From contig JAASSQ010000054.1 of the NCBI GenBank assembly GCA_021767845.1, positions 1 to 13,756 on the forward strand: a stretch of 13,756 nucleotides of DNA, written 5' to 3'. This DNA is from Roseovarius sp. GTDB lineage: Bacteria > Pseudomonadota > Alphaproteobacteria > Rhodobacterales > Rhodobacteraceae. Position 1 is the stretch's first letter. Each line of letters begins with the position of its first letter. Below are positions 1-5,866 of this stretch, piece by piece. Below the pieces are notes generated by a model, which worked only from the letters and a program-made list of their open reading frames with translations, ran no database searches and was not told where the DNA came from. The position numbers were made by a program, and so were the translations under genes.

Positions 1-343
1 AGCTGAGCACGCTGACGCTTGCCATCCGCTTGCCCTTGCGCGTGACGTTTGCGCGCGCAAAAAGCGGTCCCTTCACACCGGGTCTGAGGTAATCGACGGT
101 CAGGTTGATCGGCTTGGCCGGAACGTCGGCGAAATCGGGCTGTACCGCGACGGCGGCAGTGGCCTCCATAAAACTCGCGATTATGCCGCCATGGTAGTAC
201 TCCATGATCGGGTTCCCGATATGGCGGTCATCAAAGGTCATTTCCGCTTCGGCATGGAGGCTATCCAAGCTTTGGACCTCAAAGTTGAGAAATCGGAAAA
301 ACGGCACCCGGGATACGTGGGCATTGACAGTTTGCAAATCCAT
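1..343 (-). CDS. PaaI-type hotdog thioesterase, partial (runs off left edge)
   Basis: The reading frame opens at ATG 343-341 and stays open for 114 codons to base 1, so the C-terminus is outside the window. The translation begins MDLQTVNAHVSRVPFF. It contains YHGGI (H51-G52-G53), followed by SFMEAT with Glu60, the usual HGG plus acidic residue arrangement of the hotdog 4HBT/PaaI acyl-CoA thioesterases. A later LTVDYLRP segment is also typical. These enzymes hydrolyse acyl-CoA to free acid and CoA in the cytoplasm. The start codon shares one base with the stop of the preceding thioesterase (TGATG), and AAAGGGAAAG upstream can serve as its ribosome binding site, so the two are probably translationally coupled. 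Substrate cannot be told; a role in rescuing CoA from stalled intermediates is inference. Confidence 0.85.
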   Translation of the reverse strand, partial: MDLQTVNAHVSRVPFFRFLNFEVQSLDSLHAEAEMTFDDRHIGNPIMEYYHGGIIASFMEATAAVAVQPDFADVPAKPINLTVDYLRPGVKGPLFARANVTRKGKRMASVSVLS

Positions 344-825
344 CACGAGGCTTTCCCTTTGGTCATCGCTTCAAACAGGCTGGTTTCCCCACGCGTCAAT
401 GCAAACGAGGCGGTTCCACGGGCGATTTCAGCATTATCATGGCCCTCGAACCAGACGCTGCCGGAATTGAAGGCGATGTGGCGGGTCTGGCGAAAACAAT
501 GCGCTTGAACGATGACATCCGCGCGCGAACGAGCAGGGCGCAGGTAATCAACTCTCAGATCAAGAGTGGCCATGGTACTGACGCCTTCGATGGCGACAAA
601 GTTAGCCAATCCAAAGACACTGTCCAGAAGAGCCGTCAGGATACCACCATGGAGCAGCGTTTGTTCCGCATCGACGCAAAAGTCCGGATTGAACGGCATC
701 CGAACGCGAACGCCTTCGGTCGAGACCTCTTCGATCTCAAGCGCCATATGCGTAATCAGACCCTTGCCCCGCGCATTCCACATCTGCGCGATTTGCTCAA
801 TCTTCTTTTGGGTGATGTCAGACAT
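343..825 (-). CDS. PaaI-type hotdog acyl-CoA thioesterase
   Basis: This 160-residue protein is a normal length for the PaaI/4HBT hotdog family. It carries LHGGILTALLD: H59-G60-G61 forms the oxyanion/catalytic loop and Asp68 sits on the following helix as the acidic residue. LDLRVDYLRPAR near residue 90 is the conserved central strand. The likely activity is cytoplasmic hydrolysis of an acyl- or aryl-CoA. AAGGAAAA overlaps the TAA stop of the upstream crotonase and lies a suitable distance before the ATG, so it belongs to the same transcript. It overlaps the next thioesterase by one base. The two thioesterases are related but clearly diverged (acidic residue Asp here, Glu in the neighbour), so they may act on different intermediates or form a hetero-oligomer; neither is shown by sequence. 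Confidence 0.88.
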   Translation of the reverse strand: MSDITQKKIEQIAQMWNARGKGLITHMALEIEEVSTEGVRVRMPFNPDFCVDAEQTLLHGGILTALLDSVFGLANFVAIEGVSTMATLDLRVDYLRPARSRADVIVQAHCFRQTRHIAFNSGSVWFEGHDNAEIARGTASFALTRGETSLFEAMTKGKAS

Positions 826-837
826 GCGATCTTTTCC

Positions 838-1641
838 TTAACGCCCCGTGAAGTTGGGTTTTCGTTTCTCGATGAACGCAGCAACCGCCTCGTGATGGTC
901 TTCGGTCTGATGCATGAGCGCCTGATAAGCCGCCGCAGAATTCAGGTAATCCGGCAGGTCCATCCGTTCGGCATTGCGCATCAGACGCTTGGCGATCCGA
1001 ACCGCGCGCGGCGGTTTCGCGGCGATGACAGCGGCCCGTTCGCGGGCTCGTGCCATCAATTTTTCATGCGGCACCAGCTCAAGCACCATGCCAAGCTCCA
1101 GCGCTTCCTTGGCCTCGACCATGCGCCCTGAGAAGGTCAGATCGGCGGCCTTCTGGTGGCCCAGACGACGCAACAGGAACCAGCTGCCCGCATCGCCCGG
1201 AATGATTCCGAGATTCAGAAACACCTCGCCGAACTTTGCTTTCTCCGATGCGATGCGCATGTCGCACATCATGGTCAGGTCACACCCCGCGCCAACCGCC
1301 GGGCCATTGACTGCGGCGATGGTCGGAATGTCCATGTTGTAGAGCGCCTGCGGCAGGCGCTGCACCCCGTCGACATAGCTCTGCGCCGCCGCCAGCGGCT
1401 CCTTGCGGAACACGCTGTCGGGATCGTTCATTTCCTTGATGTCGCCGCCCGCGCAAAAGGCCGGGTCGGCGCCTGTCAGGATCATCACGCTGACTTGCGG
1501 GTCCGCCTGTACCTTGGCGAATGTGTCCAGAAGGGCGGCGATCATGTCGTTGCCGGTGACCGGGTTGCGCCGCTCGGGGTCGTTCAGCGTGACCGTGGCG
1601 ATCCTGTCGGAAATCTCCAGAAGGACGGGCTTTTTACTCAT
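838..1641 (-). CDS. Crotonase-family protein (enoyl-CoA isomerase/hydratase-like)
   Basis: Crotonase fold of about 267 residues. FCAGGDIKEM supplies the first oxyanion-hole amide, NGPAVGAGCD the second, and the protein ends with the family tail KRKPNFTGR. In rat enoyl-CoA hydratase numbering, the Glu144 site is Asp (GAGCD) and the Glu164 site is Phe (FGEVF), so neither standard hydratase glutamate is present. That pattern is closer to isomerase-like crotonases such as PaaG, so plain 'enoyl-CoA hydratase' would be over-precise. Two starts are possible. ATG 1650 sits directly against GGGGAG, whereas ATG 1641 is nine bases after it and forms an ATGAGTAA overlap with the upstream SDR stop, so 1641 is preferred. 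A likely role is double-bond isomerisation or hydration during beta-oxidation of the chain. Confidence 0.85.
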   Translation of the reverse strand: MSKKPVLLEISDRIATVTLNDPERRNPVTGNDMIAALLDTFAKVQADPQVSVMILTGADPAFCAGGDIKEMNDPDSVFRKEPLAAAQSYVDGVQRLPQALYNMDIPTIAAVNGPAVGAGCDLTMMCDMRIASEKAKFGEVFLNLGIIPGDAGSWFLLRRLGHQKAADLTFSGRMVEAKEALELGMVLELVPHEKLMARARERAAVIAAKPPRAVRIAKRLMRNAERMDLPDYLNSAAAYQALMHQTEDHHEAVAAFIEKRKPNFTGR

Positions 1642-2488
1642 TCTTGCCATCTCCCCGTTCGCGTTTCTCGAACATCGCGGGGTTGATCATGTCCCGCGCG
1701 TCATGACCCATGTGCAGGGTCTCACCGCCGTCTACATAGATGTCCTCGCCGGTAATGAAACCGCCAAGTTTCGAGGCCAGGAAAATGATCGTGCCAGCGA
1801 TGTCCTCGGCCGCCCCCATCCGGTTCAGCACCGAGCGGTTCAGCTTTTTCCACTGTTCCGGCGGAATCGGATAGCGTCCAAGAGCATCGGTCTTGATCGT
1901 GCCGGGCGCGACACAGTTCAGGCGGATGCCGTATTCGCCCCACTCGGCGGCCAGCGTTTTCATCATGCCCGTCACACCGGCGCGGGCGGCGACGGTGTGT
2001 GTAAAGCCGGTAAGCGCGGTGCGCGCCGAGATGGCGGTGACAAACACAACCGATCCACCATTGTCGTACATGAAGTGATCCGCCGCTGCCCGAGTCATCT
2101 GCCAGGACCCGATCAGGTTGTTGCGGATCACGGCTTCGAAGCCCTTGTTGGTGATATCGCGGGCGGCCGCGATATACTGGCCGCCGGCATTGTTCACCAA
2201 CACATCCAACTGCCCGTAGTGGTCCTTGATGCGTCCCATCGCGGTTTCGATACTGTCTTCGTCGCGGGTGTCTCCGGGCACGACAAAGGCCTCGCCCCCC
2301 GCCGCGCGGATCATCTCAGCGGTCTCCTCCAGCGGCTCTTCGCGGCGCGCAAACAGCGCCAGCCTGGCCCCGCATGAGGCCATTTCAAGCGCCGTTGCCC
2401 GGCCCATTCCCGAGCCCGATCCGGTGACAAGGGCCACCTGGCCCGCCATTAGATCTGGCGCGTAACGCGGTGCTTTCTGTTCGCTCAT
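1634..2488 (-). CDS. Atypical SDR, 2,4-dienoyl/enoyl-CoA reductase-like
   Basis: This 284-residue Rossmann-fold short-chain dehydrogenase/reductase has the cofactor motif TGSGSGMG at residues 22-29 and NNAG at 99-102. Arg48-Arg49 after the second strand favour NADP(H). FITGEDIYVDGG near 244-255 is the conserved C-terminal SDR segment. The classical YxxxK is absent: the local sequence is THTVAARAGV, placing Thr165 at the Tyr site and Arg169 at the Lys site. HxxAARAG-type segments are known from peroxisomal enoyl-CoA reductase (PECR) and related 2,4-dienoyl-CoA reductases, so reduction of a C=C bond is more likely than a ketone/alcohol reaction. GAGGGGGAAAAC precedes the ATG, ten bases lie between it and the upstream dehydrogenase stop, and its end overlaps the next crotonase start. 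Substrate unknown. Confidence 0.85.
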   Translation of the reverse strand: MSEQKAPRYAPDLMAGQVALVTGSGSGMGRATALEMASCGARLALFARREEPLEETAEMIRAAGGEAFVVPGDTRDEDSIETAMGRIKDHYGQLDVLVNNAGGQYIAAARDITNKGFEAVIRNNLIGSWQMTRAAADHFMYDNGGSVVFVTAISARTALTGFTHTVAARAGVTGMMKTLAAEWGEYGIRLNCVAPGTIKTDALGRYPIPPEQWKKLNRSVLNRMGAAEDIAGTIIFLASKLGGFITGEDIYVDGGETLHMGHDARDMINPAMFEKRERGDGKNE

Positions 2489-2498
2489 GTTTTCCCCC

Positions 2499-3698
2499 TC
2501 AGTTTTTCAGAAGTTCGCCGGAGATGATCAGCTTGCGCACCTCTTGAGTGCCCGCGCCGACCTCGAGAACGCGGCCGGTCCGGTAAAGCCTGTTCACCTC
2601 CGTATCGCGCATGTAGCCCGAACCACCATGGATCTGGACGGCCTTGTCCAGCACGAATGATGTCACCTCGGCGGCCTTGAAGATCGCGGCCGCCGTCAGC
2701 TTGTGAATTTCGCCGCGCCCGCCTTCGCCTTCTTCCAGACCTTCGCACATGGCGACTGTTTTCAAAGACAGGCTGCGCGCCGCCTCGATCTGCGTATACA
2801 TGTCGGCCAACATCGCCTGGACCATCTGGAAATTGGCAATCGGTTTGCCGAATTGCTGGCGTGTCTTGGCGTAGTCGATGGAAATATCCAATGCCCGCTG
2901 AGCAATACCCAAGGCATTGAAACAGACGATGGCCCGTTCCAGATCAAGCCCGGACATCGTCACGGCAACGCCGCCATCAAGTTTGCCGACCATGTTTTTT
3001 GCGGGCACCCGGCAGTCCTCGAACACCAGTTCGCCGGTGGGCGAGCCGCGGAACCCCATCTTGTTGAGCTTCTGCGCCACCTTGAAACCGGGCGTGTCGG
3101 TTTCCACGATAAAGGCGGAAATGCCCTTGGCCCCTTTTTCGGGCGATGTCTTGGCATAGACCAGCACCAGATCGGCAATCGGCCCATTGGTGATATAGAT
3201 CTTGGCGCCGTTCAGGATGTAGTCGTCGCCATCCTTTTTGGCCGTGGTCCGCATCGAGCCAAGCGCATCAGACCCCGCGCCGGGTTCGGTCAGACCCAGG
3301 GCACCCACCAGCGTGCCGTCGCACAGACCTGGCAGGTATTTTCGGCGCAACTCGTCATTGGCGTTGCGATAGATGTTGTTGACGCACAAATTGTCATGGG
3401 CCACATGGGTCAGTCCGATCGCGGCAGAGGCCCGCGACAGCTGTTCGGTGATGATGCAGGCCGAGGTGAAATCCAACCCAGCGCCGCCGAATTCCGGCGG
3501 CACGTTCAGTCCCAGGTAGCCCATTTCGCCCAGCTTGGGGAAAACCGAAGACGGCAGGTCATCAGTATCGTCCATTTCCGCATTCAAATGGTGAAATTCG
3601 GACATGAAGAACTTGCCGGCCTGATCGGCCAGGGCCTGCTGTTCGTCCGTCATGAAATGTGTCGGAAGGTCGATGTCGTTACGCAATTGCTTGTTCAT
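2499..3698 (-). CDS. Isovaleryl/citronellyl-type acyl-CoA dehydrogenase (copy 1)
   Basis: FAD-dependent acyl-CoA dehydrogenase of 399 residues, the normal length. Visible motifs are LTEPGAGSD (136-144, flavin/substrate region), the middle beta domain, RQQFGKPI (280-287) and QIHGGSGY (355-362). The catalytic base appears to be Glu254 in GLDLER. The site used by most other family members near the C-terminus reads GAGTQ, with Ala in place of Glu. This swap is the hallmark of isovaleryl-CoA dehydrogenase and its relatives and suits beta-methyl-branched substrates. Electrons would go to electron-transfer flavoprotein. It lies 13 bases after its paralogue, with GAGGGGGGAAAG before the ATG. In an Atu-like pathway it would oxidise citronellyl-CoA or a later chain-shortened acyl-CoA. 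Confidence 0.92.
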   Translation of the reverse strand: MNKQLRNDIDLPTHFMTDEQQALADQAGKFFMSEFHHLNAEMDDTDDLPSSVFPKLGEMGYLGLNVPPEFGGAGLDFTSACIITEQLSRASAAIGLTHVAHDNLCVNNIYRNANDELRRKYLPGLCDGTLVGALGLTEPGAGSDALGSMRTTAKKDGDDYILNGAKIYITNGPIADLVLVYAKTSPEKGAKGISAFIVETDTPGFKVAQKLNKMGFRGSPTGELVFEDCRVPAKNMVGKLDGGVAVTMSGLDLERAIVCFNALGIAQRALDISIDYAKTRQQFGKPIANFQMVQAMLADMYTQIEAARSLSLKTVAMCEGLEEGEGGRGEIHKLTAAAIFKAAEVTSFVLDKAVQIHGGSGYMRDTEVNRLYRTGRVLEVGAGTQEVRKLIISGELLKN

Positions 3699-3711
3699 GG
3701 TCTTTCCCCCC

Positions 3712-4926
3712 TCAGGCGCGCAGAAGTTCTTCGGCGATGATGATCTTGCGGACTTCGCTGGTGCCTGCGCCGATCTCCAGAAGCTTGTTGGCGCGGAACA
3801 ACCGATTGATCTCGGTATCCTGCATGTAACCAGAGCCGCCGTGAATATGGCAGGCCTCGGTCACGGCCTTGTTGAACGCCTCACCCGCATAAAGGCAGGC
3901 TGCCGCAGTCAGCTTGTGGATCTCGCCGCGTCCCCCGGCACCTTTTGGCAGGCCGACACAGGCCGCCAGCGCACGATAGCTGAAGGCCCGGGCGGTTTCG
4001 ACTTCGGTATAGATCTCGGCCAGTTTCGACTGCATCATCTGGAAACTCGAAATCGGTTTGCCAAATTGTTCGCGGATCTTCGCGTATTCCAGACCCAGTT
4101 CAAGCGCACGCTCGGCCATGCCCACGCAGACCGAAGCGACCATCGCGCGTTCCAGGTCCAGCCCGCTCATGACAACCGATACGCCGGTGTTTTCGGCACC
4201 CACCATGGCTGAGGCCGGTACCCGGCAATCTTCGAACACCAGTTCCCCGGTGGGCGAGCCGCGAAAGCCCATCTTGTCCAGCTTCTGTGCCACCTTGAAG
4301 CCGGGGGTGTCTGTCTCGACGATGAACGCAGAAATGCCCTTGGTGCCGAGCGACTTGTCGGTCTTCGCGTATAGCAGGATCACATCGGCAATCGGGCCGT
4401 TGGTGATGTAGATCTTGGACCCGTTGATAACGTAGTCGTCGCCATCGCGCCGGGCGGTGGTGGCCATCGACCCAAGCGCATCGGAGCCTGCACCGGGTTC
4501 GGTCAGCCCGAGGGCGCCCACCAGTTCACCCGAGCACAACCCCGGCACATATTTCTTGACCTGTTTTTCGGACCCGTTGCGCAGCAGGTTGTTCAGACAC
4601 AGGTTGTCATGCGCCCCGTGCGACAGGCCCACGGCCGGGTTCCATTTGGAGATCACTTCGGACACCAGCGCCTGGGTGAACTCATTCTGCCCCGAACCGC
4701 CCAGCTCCTCGGGCGCGGTGATCCCCAGAAGTCCCAGCTCGCCCATCTGTTTGAACAGATCGTCGGGCCACCATTCTTCTTCATCCATGCGCGCCTGAAG
4801 CGGGTGCAGCACCTCGCGCGACACCCGATCCACGTGATCGACGATCTGGCGCTGCTCATCGGTCAGCGAATAGTTTGCCTTGATGGCTTCCAGATCAGCC
4901 ATGGCAGGTTCATTCTGGCTGTCCAT
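3712..4926 (-). CDS. Isovaleryl/citronellyl-type acyl-CoA dehydrogenase (copy 2)
   Basis: First gene of the leftward operon, 404 residues from the ATG at 4926, which follows GGGAGGAAAAAAT. A longer frame back to 4977 lacks this spacing and begins in the promoter region, so it is rejected. It is a close paralogue of the next gene: long stretches around LTEPGAGSDALGSM, ISAFIVETDTPGFKVAQKL and GRGEIHKLTAAA are the same or nearly so. It also has GLDLER as the probable catalytic-Glu motif and GAGTS (Ala) at the alternative Glu site, the isovaleryl-CoA dehydrogenase arrangement. Predicted reaction: alpha,beta-dehydrogenation of a branched acyl-CoA with transfer of electrons to ETF. The N-terminal region and the loop near AENTGVSVV differ from copy 1, so chain-length preference may differ. 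AtuD (citronellyl-CoA dehydrogenase) is the nearest named functional analogue. Confidence 0.92.
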   Translation of the reverse strand: MDSQNEPAMADLEAIKANYSLTDEQRQIVDHVDRVSREVLHPLQARMDEEEWWPDDLFKQMGELGLLGITAPEELGGSGQNEFTQALVSEVISKWNPAVGLSHGAHDNLCLNNLLRNGSEKQVKKYVPGLCSGELVGALGLTEPGAGSDALGSMATTARRDGDDYVINGSKIYITNGPIADVILLYAKTDKSLGTKGISAFIVETDTPGFKVAQKLDKMGFRGSPTGELVFEDCRVPASAMVGAENTGVSVVMSGLDLERAMVASVCVGMAERALELGLEYAKIREQFGKPISSFQMMQSKLAEIYTEVETARAFSYRALAACVGLPKGAGGRGEIHKLTAAACLYAGEAFNKAVTEACHIHGGSGYMQDTEINRLFRANKLLEIGAGTSEVRKIIIAEELLRA

Positions 4927-5059
4927 ATTTTTTCCTCCCGAAGAATGTCGTCTGCAGTGTTGACCAAAATCAAACACATGTTAGAAAATAGATCAAGGCA
5001 AGCTTTTGACGACCTGACGTCGCAAGCAAAGCGGTGAGAAGATCGGGGAGGTTTCGAAA
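4927..5059. promoter_or_regulatory. Divergent intergenic region with candidate operators
   Basis: These 133 bp separate the two divergent operons and are visibly more AT-rich than the genes, so both promoters should be here. Two dyad-like elements can be read. GTGTT-N11-AACAC occupies 4957-4977, and CGAC-CTGAC-GTCG occupies 5010-5022. The second contains ACCTGACGTC (5012-5021), a 10-mer that recurs in the promoter region before the thiolase gene. No regulator gene is in the window. Assignment to a regulator family is not possible from this alone, although T-N11-A within the first dyad would fit a LysR-type site. Confidence 0.6.
4960..4987 (+). promoter_or_regulatory. Possible sigma70-like promoter for the rightward operon
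   Basis: TTGACC at 4960-4965 and TAGAAA at 4982-4987, separated by 16 bp, resemble -35 and -10 boxes (5/6 and 4/6 matches to consensus). The -35 lies inside the GTGTT-N11-AACAC dyad, which could then act as an operator. The match is modest, and the real start could lie elsewhere in the intergenic region. Confidence 0.3.
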
Positions 5060-5845
5060 ATGGTTGAGAGCGTCGTCCGTTCGCAGGCCCGAGGGCATGA
5101 AACACGCATTACGATTTATCGCCCTGACCAGCGTAATGCCCTGAACCGCGAAGTGGCAGAGGGAATCATTGCCGCCATCTTGGCGGCCGAGGCAGACGCC
5201 GAATGCCGGGTGATTGTCCTGACCGGCGAGGGTGATCGCGCCTTCTGCGCTGGAGGCGACATCAAGGCGGGTGCCGACGGTGGCCCGTTTATTCAGGATC
5301 CGGCCGATCCTGACCATTTTGCAGGCCGGTTGTTCGAAACGATACAGGCCTGCCGGAAACCAACCATCGCTCGGATCAACGGTGTGGCCATGGGCGCGGG
5401 CGCGGGCATCATCTGTGCCTGCGATCTGGCGGTTATGGCAGATCATGCCCGGATCGGCACGCCGGAAGTGAAGGTGGGTCTGTTTCCCATGACCATCGTT
5501 CCGCCGATGATGCGTGTGCTGCCCCGGCGGAGGCTGATGGAGATGTTCATCACCGGCGTTCCATTGACCGCTGACGAAGCCCTGCGCTTTGATCTGGTCA
5601 ACTATGTGACAGATAGCGCCGGACTTGACGGCAAGGTTGCGGAACTGGTTGCCCAAACTGCCGCGCAGTCGCCGAGCGCGATTCGGCTGGGAAAATACGC
5701 CTGCCACGCGATGGAAGACATGACCTATTCACAGCAGATGCGGTTTGCCGAGACACTTTTGCCGCGAGTTGCGCAGACAGAAGACGCGCGCGAGGGTTTT
5801 GCCGCCTTCATAGCAAAGCGCAAGCCTGAATGGACGGGCCGCTAA
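5060..5845 (+). CDS. atuE: Crotonase, isohexenylglutaconyl-CoA hydratase-like (AtuE/LiuC type)
   Basis: Crotonase-family protein of 261 residues. FCAGGDIKAG (62-71) and NGVAMGAGAG (107-116) form the oxyanion hole, and KRKPEWTGR closes the chain. At the two hydratase glutamate sites it has Gly116 and Glu136 (IGTPEVKVG), so it keeps only the second. The following GLFPMTIVPPMMR segment resembles GLAPAVISPF of methylglutaconyl-CoA hydratases, the subgroup that includes LiuC and AtuE. Predicted role: hydration of the carboxylated, branched enoyl-CoA product made by the carboxylase encoded downstream. It leads the rightward operon; GGGGAGG lies eight bases before the ATG. The subgroup assignment rests on a few motifs; the Atu rather than Liu choice comes from context. 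Confidence 0.75.
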   Translation: MVESVVRSQARGHETRITIYRPDQRNALNREVAEGIIAAILAAEADAECRVIVLTGEGDRAFCAGGDIKAGADGGPFIQDPADPDHFAGRLFETIQACRKPTIARINGVAMGAGAGIICACDLAVMADHARIGTPEVKVGLFPMTIVPPMMRVLPRRRLMEMFITGVPLTADEALRFDLVNYVTDSAGLDGKVAELVAQTAAQSPSAIRLGKYACHAMEDMTYSQQMRFAETLLPRVAQTEDAREGFAAFIAKRKPEWTGR

Positions 5846-5866
5846 TATGGCGGGGAGGAGAAGAAC

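Noticed and set aside
1403..3740. Long plus-strand open frames of 324 and 345 residues (1403-2377, 2703-3740)
   Set aside because: They are antisense to the SDR, crotonase and dehydrogenase genes, which carry family motifs along their length.
4927..4977. Longer N-terminus for the first dehydrogenase (start at 4977)
   Set aside because: The extra 17 residues look non-coding and cover the GGGAGGAAAAAAT ribosome binding site used by the ATG at 4926.
838..5845. Shared C-terminal KRKPxxTGR in the two crotonases as a sign of recent duplication
   Set aside because: This tail is common across crotonases; the catalytic regions differ strongly.
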